DNA of 64,000 bases. Origin: Candidatus Pseudomonas phytovorans (GTDB lineage: Bacteria; Pseudomonadota; Gammaproteobacteria; Pseudomonadales; Pseudomonadaceae). Under the pieces are notes generated by a model. The model had not been told where the DNA came from, did no database searches, and was given only the letters and a program-made list of their open reading frames with translations. Within the stretch, counting starts at the first letter, position 1, and every line of letters starts with the position of its first letter. Below, one piece after another: positions 56,801 through 62,947 of this stretch. A program made the position numbers and the translations under genes. The stretch lies in NCBI GenBank assembly GCA_029202525.1, contig CP119325.1, positions 2,020,001 to 2,084,000 on the forward strand. Reading direction: 5' to 3'.

Positions 56801-58659
56801 TGACCAGCGTGGGTGTGCCTGTCGCCGGAGTGACTTACAACGCCGGCGATGCCCTGGTGTTCGTGGTCAACGCCAGCGAGGCCGTCGAGGTCAACGGTAC
56901 GCCCCGACTGGTACTGGACGTAGGCGGGCGCACGGTGTTCGCGGAGCTCACGGCGGGGGCCGGCACGCCTACCCTGGTGTTCCAGTACATCATCCAGGCC
57001 GGCGACAACGACAGCAAAGGCATCAGCGTGACCGGGTTGCAGGCCAATGGCGCGACCTTGCGCGACGCCCAGGGCAACGCCATGGACCTGACCTTGAACG
57101 GCATTGCCGATACCGGCCATGTGCTGATCGACACTCAGGTACCGACGGCCATTGGCATCGTCACCCTCGATCCGTCGCCAAGCAACGCTCAGAGCGTGCG
57201 CTTCACCGTTACTTTCAGCGAGCGCGTCAATGGCGTGGACCTGTCCGACTTCAGCCTGGCCCTCAGCGGTACCGCCAGCGGCGTGCTGAGTGGTGTGCGT
57301 CTGGTCAGCGATGGCGTGTATGAAATTACCGTCAATAACGTAAGCGGTACCGGTACGTTGGGCCTGAATCTCAACGCCAGTGGCACGGGCATCAGCGATG
57401 TGGGCGGCAACTTGCTTGGCGGTGGCCTGACGGGGCCGGTGTACAGCATCGATCGCGACGTGCCGACGGTCAGCAGCGTCAGTGTGCCGGTCGGGGTACC
57501 GTACAACGCGGGCGACACCCTGACCTTCGTGGTCAACACCAGCGAGGCCGTTATTGTCGATGGCGCCCCGCGTCTGGCGCTGGATATCGGCGGGCGTACC
57601 GTCTTCGCCGATTTCGTGGCAGGGTCTGGCACACCCACACTGGTGTTCCAGTACCGCATCCAGGCGGGCGACAACGATGCCGATGGTATTCAGGTGGTAG
57701 GCCTTGCCGCCAACGGTGCCGCCTTGCGCGACGCCACGGGCAATGCCCTGAACCCTGGGCTCAACGCCGTCGGCGACAGCCGAGGGGTGGTTGTTGACAC
57801 CCGCCTGCCGAGTGTCGAGTCGATCGTGCCGGCACCGGTTGCCGGCTCCGCCAGCCAATCGTTCACCGTCACCTTCAGTGAAAATGTGCGCGGCGTCGAC
57901 TTGGGCGATTTCGAACTGGTCGCCACCGGCAATGCCGTCGGCAGCCTGCAGTCTCTGGTACAGATCGATGGCCGAACCTGGCAGGTCAATGTCGCCGGTG
58001 TGGCCGGCACCGGCAGCCTGGCACTGGCCTTGAAGGCCAGTGGCACGGGCATCAGCGATGTTGCCGGCAATGTGCTGCAAGGCGGGTTCGTTGGCCAGGG
58101 CAGGGCGTTGCAGTCCACCGATGGCGACCCCTTGTTCCGCGCATACACGAGTGCCCAGCCAGGCTTTGCCGCCCAGGGTGTGCCGGTTGTGGCGGTACCT
58201 GGGCCTGCACTGGCGCCGTTCCAGTCGCCGCTGCTGCCCGCACCGCTGTTCGACGTACCAAGCGTCGGTGGCAACCTGCCGCCGCTCGGCAGCATTTTCA
58301 TTCGAAGTGGCGGCTTGGCGCCCAGCTACCTGGCCCAGGTATTCGCCGGGCAGCAAGGCGGCATCGACAACGACTCCGGTGCGAGCCACTTCGGTTTCGG
58401 TGGCGGCGAGGCCAATGTGTTCGGCGGCAGTACCCTGGCCAATATTTTCGTCAAGACGATACCGGGCGATGGCGGCCCGAATGAGCTGACCGGTGGTAAA
58501 CCGCCGCAAACGAGCATTGACGGCGCTGCCGGCAGGGCGCTGTCTGGGGCACCAACCCTGGGCCAGCAATTGCAGGCCTTCAAGGACAGTGAGCAGCGCC
58601 ACGCCAGGAATCTGGAATTGGCGCTGGGGCAGATCGAAGCAGCCAGGACCGAGGCGTGA
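44887..58659 (+). CDS. giant repeat surface protein (LEPR motif, DUF4347, Ig-like repeats)
   Basis: 4,590 residues, no Sec signal. Order: LIQALEPRMMFDAS motif (22-35); DUF4347 (about 93-255) with SHGDSG His148 and FFACNTG Cys191; beta-helix-like segment with NNN/NNT ladders (about 258-612); two cadherin/VCBS-like segments (about 615-914); 30 Ig-like Big_12-type repeats of about 102 residues (916-3969), each PTATI..VTITFSEAV..WTAT(L/F)TP..ITL.N.GV.DQAGN..SNNYAIDTQR; four divergent Ig-like domains (about 3970-4410); and a C-terminal tail of about 180 residues, without RTX GGxGxD repeats. Start: ATG at 44887 after AACGAGG. Likely a secreted or surface adhesin exported by the neighbouring adaptors, M50 protein and TolC homologue; this link is inferred from synteny. 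Confidence 0.9.
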   Translation: MAFWKRTPQNEKPTVSVSRPSLIQALEPRMMFDASVAIVADQGAQAAEAAAATSKDTSTANDAANTQDTATHEAAQEAAPGTAPATTAAGSHEVVFIDSAVSDYQKLIAGLPEGVEVVVLESGKDGFKQIADYLDGRSDVASIDIISHGDSGYVYLAGNAIWADQLASHSADLARIGASLVDGGDIRFFACNTGAGSEGALFVSEVARLSGADVGASSDSTGNRAGEDWELETVSGVVASGVGVQRGDLSAFDTSLATITVTDTDASSLAVNGKVSLAEAIQAANTNASVDGSAAGSGSDIIVFHESLKGQTIRWSSASALLVTSDITINGDVDGDGQGDIILSGDVNNNGTRDAAESAGLQSNAGGVLTLRNLDFRYFSGNLANGAVRANSGSVTIEDSNFQNNAGTAINSATTSGSTLIVRNTTIHDNSTTVVGTSAMSSLVRLGGPNNHVLENVAIYNNSGTLSAGTTVAAGSVIVVTNSGGTVRIINSTIANNTFTAASGTINSAGLGWAVGAAGTVTVQNSILTGNTVNGAAADAATNSGAGTGYASITNVIGSTVNFVNAAGGDYRLAASATNAIDQGTLGGAPTTDLRGFERPRGGAVDIGAYEVLYSAPPVVDLDTGTGGNNSSVDFTGTPVAIMPNISITQTDGDTQVSGATLNLTGIADGANETLSLSTAQIALAASYGITVSGSGTAVLTLSGVSTLGNYNTVLASVAYANSTGSYTAGARSVAVSVNDDMGSTNRTASVVVVPPNSAPVIGNLNGDSLTFTQGGGAVLIDAGGNATVSDIDSVDFAGGNLTVEISSNGVTGEDILGIRSAGQISVSGTDVTYAGVTIGTVAGGTGGANLVVTFNANATVTAVQALVRSVTYDNSNASNGIGQVSRGLTITVNDGDGGTSSAASVVVAVRETVPPTATISISDTTLKIGDTATVTITFSEAVTGFDNADLTIENGTLSAVSSADGGITWTATFTPTSGISDTTNLITLDNSGVFDAAGNAGSGTTDSNNYAIDTQRPTATIVVADSVLAVGETSQVTITFSEPVSGFTTFDLNVENGVVSGLSSSDGGITWTGTFTPTNGISDTSNVITLDSSGVIDLAGNAGSGTTDSNNYVIDTQRPTATIVVADSTLIVGETSLVTITFSEAVSGFDLADLSVQNGTLSGLSTSDQIVWTATLTPDSSISDTSNLITLNNTGVVDQAGNTGTGTTDSNNFAIDTLRPTATIVVANSSLSIGQTSQVTITFSEAVTGFTTLDLNVANGVVSGLSSADGGVTWTATLTPSGDISDTSNVITLNNAGVSDQAGNAGTGITESNNYAIDTQRPTATVVVSDTDLTAGETTTVTITFSEAVTGFTLTDLSAISGALSNLSSADGGVTWTATLTPDVNVQANGNIVMLNNTGVVDQVGNTGSGLSLSNVYSVNTRQPTATLFVADTALRAGETSLVTITFSEAVSGFTLLDLNVANGVVSGLSSGDGGITWTATFTPDSDVQDLTNVITLDNSGVVGASSGNPGTGTTDSNNYAIDTLRPTATIVVANNSLSIGQTSLVTITFSEAVTGFSTLDLNVANGVLSGLSSLDGGLTWTATLTPSGNTSDTSNVITFNNAGVSDQAGNTGTGITESNNYAIDTQRPTATISVSDTDLTVGETATVTITFNEAVSGFGLEDLSVTNGTLSNLSSVDGIVWIATLTPAANVRATNNLVTLANYGVADQIGNVGVGTTDSANFSVNTVVPTATIIVADPSLRAGESSQVTITFSEAVSGFSNADLTLANGTLSAVSSADGGVTWTATFTPDSDVQDVTNVITLDNSGVVGASSGNPGTGTTDSNNYAIDTLRPTATIVVANNSLSIGQTSLVTITFSEAVTGFSTLDLNVANGVLSGLSSLDGGLTWTATLTPSGNTSDTSNVITFNNAGVSDQAGNTGTGITESNNYAIDTQRPTATISVSDTDLTVGETATVTITFNEAVSGFGLEDLSVTNGTLSNLSSVDGIVWIATLTPAANVRATNNLVTLANYGVADQIGNVGVGTTDSANFSVNTVVPTATIIVADPSLRAGESSQVTITFSEAVSGFSNADLTLANGTLSAVSSADGGVTWTATFTPDSDVQDVTNVITLDNSGVVGASSGNPGTGTTDSNNYAIDTLRPTATIVVANNSLSIGQTSLVTITFSEAVSGFTTLDLNVANGVVSGLSSADGGVTWTATLTPGGDISDTSNVITLNNAGVSDQAGNTGTGITESNNYAVDTQRPTATISLSDTALTVGETATVTITFSEAVSDFGLEDLSVTNGTLSNLSSADGIVWTATFTPASDVQDVANVITLNNAGVSDQAGNSGSGTTDSNTFAIDTHRPTATIVVANSSLSIGQTSLVTITFSEAVSGFGLEDLSVANGVISGLSSADGGITWTATLTPSGNISDTSNVITLNNTGVTDQAGNAGVGTTDSNNFAIDTLRPTATIVVANSSLSIGQTSQVTITFSEAVTGFTTLDLNVANGVVSGLSSADGGVTWTATLTPSGNISDTSNVITLNNAGVSDQAGNTGTGITESNNYAIDTQRPTATISLSDTALTVGETATVTITFSEAVSDFGLEDLSVTNGTLSNLSSADGIVWTATFTPASDVQDVANVITLNNSGVTDQAGNSGSGTTDSYTYAIDTLRPTATIVVANNSLSIGQTSLVTITFSEAVSGFGLEDLSVANGVVSGLSSADGGITWTATLTPSGNISDTSNVITLNNTGVTDQAGNAGTGTTDSNNYAIDTQRPSATIVVASNSLSIGQTSQVIITFSEAVSGFTTLDLNVANGVVSGLSSADGGVTWTATLTPSGNISDTSNVITLNNAGVSDQAGNTGTGITESNNYAVDTQRPTATISLSDTDLTVGETATVTITFSEAVSDFGLEDLSVTNGTLSNLSSVDGIVWIATLTPAANVRATSNLVTLANSGVADQVGNVGVGTTDSANFTVNTMVPTATIIVADPALRAGESSQVTITFSEAVGGFSNADLSIANGTLSTVSSVDGGITWTATFTPASDVQDVTNVITLDNTGVVGALSGNAGVGTTDSNNFAIDTLRPTATIVVANNSLNIGQTSLVTITFSEVVSGFTTLDLNVANGVVSGLSSADGGITWTATLTPSEEISDTSNVITLNNAGVSDQAGNAGTGTTESNNYAIDTQRPTATISVSDTDLTVGETATVTITFSETVSGFGLEDLNVTNGTLSNLSSVDGIVWTATFTPASDVQDVANVITLNNAGVTDQAGNSGSATTDSNTFAIDTQRPTATIVVANSSLSIGQTSLVTITFSEAVSGFGLEDLSVTNGTLSNLSSADGIVWTATFTPANDVQDAASVITLNNTGVTDHAGNSGSGTTSSNTYTIDTQRPTATVVVANSSLGIGQTSLVTITFSEAVSGFGLEDLSVANGVVSGLSSADGGITWTAILTPSGSISDTSNVITLNNAGVSDQAGNAGTGTTDSNNYAIDTQRPTATISVSDTNLTVGETATVTITFSEAVSGFGLEDLSVASGTLSNLSSADGVVWTATFTPANDVQDVANVITLNNAGVTDQAGNSGSATTDSNTFAIDTQRPTATIVVANSSLSIGQTSLVTITFSEAVTGFTTLDLNVANGVISGLSSADGGITWTATLKPSGNISDTGNVITLNNAGVSDQAGNAGTGTTESNNYAIDTQRPTATISVSDTDLTVGETATVTITFSEAVSGFGLEDLSVTNGTLSNLSSVDGIVWIATLTPAANVRATNNLVTLANSGVADQVGNVGVGTTDSANFSVNTVVPTATIIVADPALRAGESSQVTITFSEAVSGFSNADLTLANGTLSAVSSADGGVTWTATFTPASDVQDGTNIITLDNTGIVGAQSGNAGVGTTDSNNFAIDTQRPTAQITVTGNLIAGQTGTATITFSEAVSNLSVSDLIVSNASLSGLQTADGGVTWTAVLTPVAGNQSSGNRITLDTRTLTDAAGNHGDSTVQSNDYLIDTRAPSVTSVGVPVAGVTYNAGDALVFVVNASEAVEVNGTPRLVLDVGGRTVFAELTAGAGTPTLVFQYIIQAGDNDSKGISVTGLQANGATLRDAQGNAMDLTLNGIADTGHVLIDTQVPTAIGIVTLDPSPSNAQSVRFTVTFSERVNGVDLSDFSLALSGTASGVLSGVRLVSDGVYEITVNNVSGTGTLGLNLNASGTGISDVGGNLLGGGLTGPVYSIDRDVPTVSSVSVPVGVPYNAGDTLTFVVNTSEAVIVDGAPRLALDIGGRTVFADFVAGSGTPTLVFQYRIQAGDNDADGIQVVGLAANGAALRDATGNALNPGLNAVGDSRGVVVDTRLPSVESIVPAPVAGSASQSFTVTFSENVRGVDLGDFELVATGNAVGSLQSLVQIDGRTWQVNVAGVAGTGSLALALKASGTGISDVAGNVLQGGFVGQGRALQSTDGDPLFRAYTSAQPGFAAQGVPVVAVPGPALAPFQSPLLPAPLFDVPSVGGNLPPLGSIFIRSGGLAPSYLAQVFAGQQGGIDNDSGASHFGFGGGEANVFGGSTLANIFVKTIPGDGGPNELTGGKPPQTSIDGAAGRALSGAPTLGQQLQAFKDSEQRHARNLELALGQIEAARTEA
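47632..56793 (+). repeat. tandem array of about 30 Ig-like repeat units (303-309 bp each)
   Basis: Units fall into three head types: A (TIVVANxSLSIGQTS), B (TISxSDTxLTVGETA) and C (TIIVADPxLRAGESS). From unit 4 the order is ABC ABC ABC ABA ABA ABC ABA AB ABC, a super-period of three units (918 bp). Some units are mosaics, such as unit 24 (A head, B tail). Confidence 0.9.
49361..51263 (+). repeat. near-perfect 918-bp tandem duplication in the giant gene
   Basis: 49361-50345 and 50279-51263 are the same at a fixed 918-base offset, with one mismatch seen (c at 50100 against a at 51018). The copy equals three Ig-like units and keeps the reading frame, so it adds 306 residues. Confidence 0.92.
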
Positions 58660-58722
58660 GCCCTCGGCAAGCATGACAACAGGACAGTAGAAATCAATAG
58701 GCCGTACCAGGGGGCGGCAGGG

Positions 58723-60219
58723 ATGAATAAAGCATCAAGGATATTTGCGATAAGCATGCTGGCACTGGCTGTGACGGGGTGTGCAGTCAAGACCCAACCG
58801 ATCGAACGCAGCGTCAGCGAGCAGCGCGCGCGGGACGATCTGTCGAGCATGTTCAAAGGCCAGGAGGCACTACAAGGGCCGTTGACCCTGCATCAGGCGA
58901 TGGCCCGGGCGGTGAAGTACAACCTGGAAGCACGCCTGAAGGTGATGGAAGAAGCGCTGGCGCAGCGCCAGGTCGACCTGGCCACCTTCGATATGTTGCC
59001 ACGCATGGCAATGTCCGCAGGCTACGCAGGGCGCAGCAACACCAACGCCGCCAGCAGCCGCAGCGTGCTGACCAACACCCAGTCGTTGGAACCCTCCACC
59101 TCTCAGGACCGCGACCGTGACGTCGCTGACCTGACCATGGTCTGGAACGTGCTGGACTTTGGTGTCAGCTATGTCAGCGCCAAGCAGCAGGGTGACCAGC
59201 GCCTGATCGTGCAGGAGCGCCGGCGCAAGGTGGTGCAGACCATCATTCAGGACGTCCGCTCGGCCTACTGGCGCGCAGTCGCCGCCGAACGCCTGCTCAA
59301 GCAGATCGATACCCTGATGGTGCGGGTCGAACAGGCCCGTGACAACAGCCAGCGTATGGGCGAACAGCGCATCGGTGACCAGATCCAGGCGTTGAACTAC
59401 CAGCGATCGCTGATCGAAGCCACCCGCCAGCTGGAAGAGCAACGCCGCGCATTGTCGCTGGCCAAGACCGAGCTGGGCGCACTGATCAACCTGCCGCCAG
59501 GCACCGAGCTGACGCTGGCCAGCAACGACGACTACAGCGTGCCGGAGCTCAAGGTTGGCCTGGACACACTGGAGCAACAAGCCTTGGCCGCCCGCCCGGA
59601 ACTGCGCGAGCAGGATTACCAGGCGCGCATTAGCGCGGCCGAGGTGCGCAAGTCGATGCTGCGCATGCTGCCGGGCCTTGAGTTTTCCGCCGGTGGCCAC
59701 TACGACAGCAACAGCTTCCTGACCAACCAGCACTGGGCCGATTACGGCGTGAAGGTCACCTGGAACCTGTTCAACGTGTTGTCCGGCCCGGCCTCCATCG
59801 ATGTGGCCAAGGCCGGAGAGCAGGTGGTCGAAGCGCGTCGTCAGGCGATGTCGATGGCAATCCTGGCGCAACTGTACGTGGCCAATGCCAACTACAGTGA
59901 AGCCCGCCGCCAGTTTGCCACCAGCCAGCAAATGGTTGCGCTCGACCAGCAGATTGTCGAGCAGTTGCGCAACCGCCATCAGGCTCAAGGCATTGGCGAG
60001 CTGGAGCTGATCCAGGGCGAGCTGAACGCCTTGCAAGCCGACCTGCGCCGCGACCTGGCATACGCCGAACTGCGTAACAGCTACGGCCAGGTGTTCGCCA
60101 GCGCCGGCCTCGACCCGCTGCCGGAAACCCTGCCGTCTGGCGAGCTGACTGACATTGCCCAGGCGCTGAGCAGCAGCGAAGCCCGCTGGCAGCGCGGTGA
60201 GATCGCGCCGGGCTCCTGA
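58723..60219 (+). CDS. TolC-family outer-membrane lipoprotein
   Basis: A 498-residue outer-membrane efflux protein. The signal ends in lipobox LAVTGC (Cys20), so it is lipid-anchored like OprM. Two OEP repeats follow, each with long coiled helices (LTLHQAMARAVKYNLEARLK, IIQDVRSAYWRAVAAERLLK; then YQARISAAEVRKSMLRMLPG, VTWNLFNVLSGPASIDVAKA, LAQLYVANANYSEARRQFAT). It starts 63 bases after the giant gene and can supply the outer-membrane tunnel for the adaptor set 20 kb upstream in the same direction. Its stop is nine bases from the stop of the converging APS kinase gene. Confidence 0.92.
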   Translation: MNKASRIFAISMLALAVTGCAVKTQPIERSVSEQRARDDLSSMFKGQEALQGPLTLHQAMARAVKYNLEARLKVMEEALAQRQVDLATFDMLPRMAMSAGYAGRSNTNAASSRSVLTNTQSLEPSTSQDRDRDVADLTMVWNVLDFGVSYVSAKQQGDQRLIVQERRRKVVQTIIQDVRSAYWRAVAAERLLKQIDTLMVRVEQARDNSQRMGEQRIGDQIQALNYQRSLIEATRQLEEQRRALSLAKTELGALINLPPGTELTLASNDDYSVPELKVGLDTLEQQALAARPELREQDYQARISAAEVRKSMLRMLPGLEFSAGGHYDSNSFLTNQHWADYGVKVTWNLFNVLSGPASIDVAKAGEQVVEARRQAMSMAILAQLYVANANYSEARRQFATSQQMVALDQQIVEQLRNRHQAQGIGELELIQGELNALQADLRRDLAYAELRNSYGQVFASAGLDPLPETLPSGELTDIAQALSSSEARWQRGEIAPGS

Positions 60220-60228
60220 CCGCACGGC

Positions 60229-60777
60229 TCAAGCGTGCTGGGGCAGTACCTGCTCCAGCACGTAGCCCAGCAGCTGCGCCAGCGACGCTTGAAGGCTGAT
60301 ACGGCCGGTGTCCACTACCAGGTCAGGCTGTTCTGGCACCTCATAGGGCGCATCGATCCCGGTGAACGCCTTGATCTCTCCTGCGCGTGCCCTTCGGTAC
60401 AGCCCTTTGGGGTCGCGTGCCTCGCAGGTGGCCAGGTCGGCTTTGACGTAAACCTCGTGGAACCCGGTCTTGCACGCCCGACGTGCGGTTGCGCGGTCGG
60501 CGCGGTAGGGCGAGATCAGCGCGGCGATGCAGATAAGCCCGGCATCGGCGAACAGGGCGGCCACTTCGCCGGTACGGCGAATGTTTTCGTGGCGGTCGGT
60601 GGGAGAGAAGCCCAGGTCGGCATTCAGGCCGTTGCGCAGGATATCGCCGTCCAGGATGTAGCAGGGGTGGCCCAGGGCTTCGAGGCGCAATGCCAGCGCA
60701 GTGGCCAGGGAGGACTTGCCAGAGCCGGACAGGCCAGTTAACCATATTACGTTGCCGGGCATTTTCTTTGTGGGCAT
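60229..60777 (-). CDS. cysC: adenylyl-sulfate (APS) kinase
   Basis: A 182-residue stand-alone kinase that phosphorylates APS to PAPS. Walker A GLSGSGKSS is at residues 15-23; the substrate motifs LDGDILRNGLNADLGFSPTD and RENIRR-type RHENIRRTGEVAALF follow; the lid/Arg region is DPKGLYRRARAGEIKAFTGI then DAPYEVPEQPDL. Pseudomonads usually carry APS kinase fused to CysN, so a separate copy next to a locus with a sulfotransferase suggests a dedicated PAPS supply. It is convergent with the TolC gene, divergent from the helicase gene, and not in the same operon as the sulfotransferase. Confidence 0.93.
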   Translation of the reverse strand: MPTKKMPGNVIWLTGLSGSGKSSLATALALRLEALGHPCYILDGDILRNGLNADLGFSPTDRHENIRRTGEVAALFADAGLICIAALISPYRADRATARRACKTGFHEVYVKADLATCEARDPKGLYRRARAGEIKAFTGIDAPYEVPEQPDLVVDTGRISLQASLAQLLGYVLEQVLPQHA

Positions 60778-60830
60778 ACCTGCACCTTTTTCGTCATGTT
60801 ATGCCCGAACACAAAATTTAGGACAGTCCC

Positions 60831-60910
60831 GCCAAAAGAAATTCGGCTCCGGCGGCAGAAAACGTTACCCTATGCAACTGAATTTCCCGCACTTGCCTGA
60901 GGTTACCTCC
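60831..60910 (+). repeat. copy 2 of the duplicated intergenic leader-like segment
   Basis: Matches 37317-37395 (gccaaaagaaattcggct..cggcggcagaaa). It runs up to the GTG start of the helicase gene and is in frame with it, with ATG at 60872 as a possible alternative start. Here it separates divergent cysC and helicase genes; the other copy also lies between divergent genes. Confidence 0.75.
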
Positions 60911-62233
60911 GTGTTCTCCCAATTCGCCCTGCATGAACGCCTGCTTAAAGCCGTGGCCGAGCTTAAATTCGTCGAGCCGACCCCGGTGCAGGCCGCGGCC
61001 ATCCCCCTGGCCCTGCAAGGGCGCGACCTGCGTGTGACCGCGCAGACCGGCAGTGGCAAAACGGCGGCCTTCGTGCTGCCGCTGCTCAACCGCCTGGTTG
61101 ACCTCAAAGGCGGGCGCGTCGAGATCCGTGCGCTGATCCTGCTGCCGACCCGCGAGCTGGCCCAGCAGACCTTGAAGCAGGTGGAGCTGTTCTCGCAGTT
61201 CACCTACATCAAGGCAGGCCTGGTCACCGGCGGCGAAGACTTCAAGGAACAGGCCGCCATGCTGCGCAAGGTACCGGACGTGCTGATCGGCACCCCGGGC
61301 CGCCTGCTTGAGCAGCTCAACGCTGGCAACCTGGACCTGTCCCACGTGCAAGTGCTGATTCTCGACGAAGCCGACCGCATGCTCGACATGGGCTTTGCCG
61401 AAGACATGGAGCGCCTGTGCAAGGAGTGCGAGAACCGCGAACAGACCCTGCTGTTCTCTGCCACCACCGGTGGCGCGGCCCTGCGCGACATCATCGGCAA
61501 GGTGCTGAAAGACCCTGAGCACCTGATGCTCAACAGCGTCTCGCAGCTGGCCGAAGGCACCCGCCAGCAGATCATCACTGCCGACCACGACCAGCACAAA
61601 GAGCACATCGCGCAGTGGTTGCTGGCCAATGAAACCTTCGACAAGGCGATCATCTTCACCAACACCCGCGCCATGGCCGACCGCATCTACGGTCACCTGG
61701 TGGCCAAGGACGTGAAGGCTTTCGTGCTGCACGGCGAGAAGGACCAGAAGGACCGCAAGCTGGCCATCGAGCGCTTCAAGCAGGGCAGCTCCAAGGTGCT
61801 GGTGGCTACCGACGTGGCGGCTCGCGGCCTGGACATCGACGGCCTGGACCTGGTGATCAACTTCGACATGCCCCGTAGCGGTGACGAGTACGTGCACCGT
61901 GTGGGCCGCACTGGCCGTGCCGGTGGCGAAGGCCTGGCGATCTCGCTGATCACCCACAACGACTGGAACCTGATGTCGAGCATCGAACGCTACCTCAAGC
62001 AGCAGTTCGAGCGCCGTGTGATCAAGGAAGTGAAAGGTACTTACAACGGGCCTAAGAAGGTGAAAGCGTCGGGCAAGGCTGTCGGCGCCAAAAAGAAGAA
62101 GGTCGACAAGAAGACCGGCGATAAGAAAACCGCCGCCAAGCGCAAGCCGACTGCCAAACCGAGAGCCAATGCACCACTGGCCAGCGCCGACGGCCTGGCG
62201 CCGCTGAAAAAGCGCAAGCCTGCTGCTGAATAA
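60911..62233 (+). CDS. DEAD-box ATP-dependent RNA helicase
   Basis: A 440-residue helicase. Q motif FVEPTPVQAAAIPLALQG, Walker A AQTGSGKTAAFVLP, PTRELAQQ, DEAD box LILDEADRMLDMGF, SAT motif, and VATDVAARGLDIDGLDLVIN with YVHRVGRTGRAGGEG. The last 75 residues are a Lys/Arg-rich tail, common in RhlE/SrmB-like helicases acting on rRNA or mRNA. Start: GTG at 60911, preceded by TGAGG; ATG at 60872 is in frame but lacks a ribosome binding site. The exact subfamily (SrmB or RhlE) is not certain. Confidence 0.94.
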   Translation: MFSQFALHERLLKAVAELKFVEPTPVQAAAIPLALQGRDLRVTAQTGSGKTAAFVLPLLNRLVDLKGGRVEIRALILLPTRELAQQTLKQVELFSQFTYIKAGLVTGGEDFKEQAAMLRKVPDVLIGTPGRLLEQLNAGNLDLSHVQVLILDEADRMLDMGFAEDMERLCKECENREQTLLFSATTGGAALRDIIGKVLKDPEHLMLNSVSQLAEGTRQQIITADHDQHKEHIAQWLLANETFDKAIIFTNTRAMADRIYGHLVAKDVKAFVLHGEKDQKDRKLAIERFKQGSSKVLVATDVAARGLDIDGLDLVINFDMPRSGDEYVHRVGRTGRAGGEGLAISLITHNDWNLMSSIERYLKQQFERRVIKEVKGTYNGPKKVKASGKAVGAKKKKVDKKTGDKKTAAKRKPTAKPRANAPLASADGLAPLKKRKPAAE

Positions 62234-62244
62234 GTAGTTATCAA

Positions 62245-62276
62245 GGCCCTATCGCTGGCTTGCCGGCGATAGGGCC
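62245..62276. terminator. REP-type hairpin between convergent helicase and secreted-protein genes
   Basis: ggccctatcgc .. gcgatagggcc stem of 11 bp with the second-subtype REP core (ggcttgccgg) in the loop, the same type as at 28370-28479. Termination is inferred from position. Confidence 0.6.
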
Positions 62277-62291
62277 ATTACAGACAACCCA

Positions 62292-62564
62292 TCACTCAGC
62301 CTTCTTCTCCGCTGTTTTCAGCTCCTTGATCCGCTGGTCAATCAACTGGCACTTATCGGGCAGGTCCTTGCTCGCTGTCTCCAGATCCATCCCCTGAAGC
62401 TCGTCATTGATCTCCTTGGCCTTCTGCGGGTTCTGTTCGGTCAACTGGGTTACCAGTGCGGCCAGTTCTTCACGTTTCTGCGTGGCTTCTTCCGGTGTGC
62501 AGGCCCAAGCGGGCAGGGCGCAGGTCAGCGCAATGGCGCAAGTAATGGGCAGTAGCGGTTTCAT
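62292..62564 (-). CDS. small secreted helical protein, function unknown
   Basis: A 90-residue protein with a signal peptide (MKPLLPITCAIALTCALPAW, cleavage near AWA-C). The mature part is charged and helical (EATQKREELAALVTQLTEQN, KAKEINDELQGMD, LIDQRIKELKTAEKKAE), probably a coiled coil, with two Cys. AGAAAGG precedes the ATG. I do not recognise a family with certainty. Confidence 0.8.
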   Translation of the reverse strand: MKPLLPITCAIALTCALPAWACTPEEATQKREELAALVTQLTEQNPQKAKEINDELQGMDLETASKDLPDKCQLIDQRIKELKTAEKKAE

Positions 62565-62653
62565 CCTTTCTACCTCCAGCGGTTGCTATGCGCTGTGGAT
62601 GGCCGAAAGTTCGGGGGAGTTCAGCGCGCGCGACCGATGGACGAAACCGATGA

Positions 62654-62947
62654 TCAGCCAGCGAGATGCGGCCGCGCCGTCATGTCTATCCCCAGTGCTT
62701 TCATCACGGTCAAGAACGATTTCAGGGTCGGATTGCCGTGCTCGCTGAAAGACCTGTAGAGCTGTTCACGGGACAGGCCCGTTTCCTTTGCCAACTCGCT
62801 CATTCCTTTGGCGCGTGCGACCACGCCGACGGCTTTGGCTACGTAGCTGGCATCCCCGGTCTCGAGGGCGTCGGTCATGAACAGCGCGATCGCTTCTGGG
62901 GTTGTGAGGTATTCAGCGGGATCGAATTCAGAGAAAGTTTCAGTCAT
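62654..62947 (-). CDS. antitoxin with Xre-type HTH (HI1420 type)
   Basis: A 97-residue addiction-module antidote. FDPAEYLTTPEAIALFMTDA and ALETGDASYVAKAVGVVARA form the family N-terminus, and the HTH is KGMSELAKETGLSREQLYRS followed by FSEHGNPTLKSFLTVMKALG. It is the downstream partner of the toxin gene and overlaps it by eight bases, the HI1419/HI1420 order. It likely neutralises the toxin and represses the shared promoter. Confidence 0.93.
   Translation of the reverse strand: MTETFSEFDPAEYLTTPEAIALFMTDALETGDASYVAKAVGVVARAKGMSELAKETGLSREQLYRSFSEHGNPTLKSFLTVMKALGIDMTARPHLAG

Noticed and set aside
58120..58656. Type I secretion (RTX) signal at the C-terminus of the giant protein
   Set aside because: No GGxGxD nonapeptides and no typical amphipathic end signal; the tail is Gly/Pro-rich, then helical.
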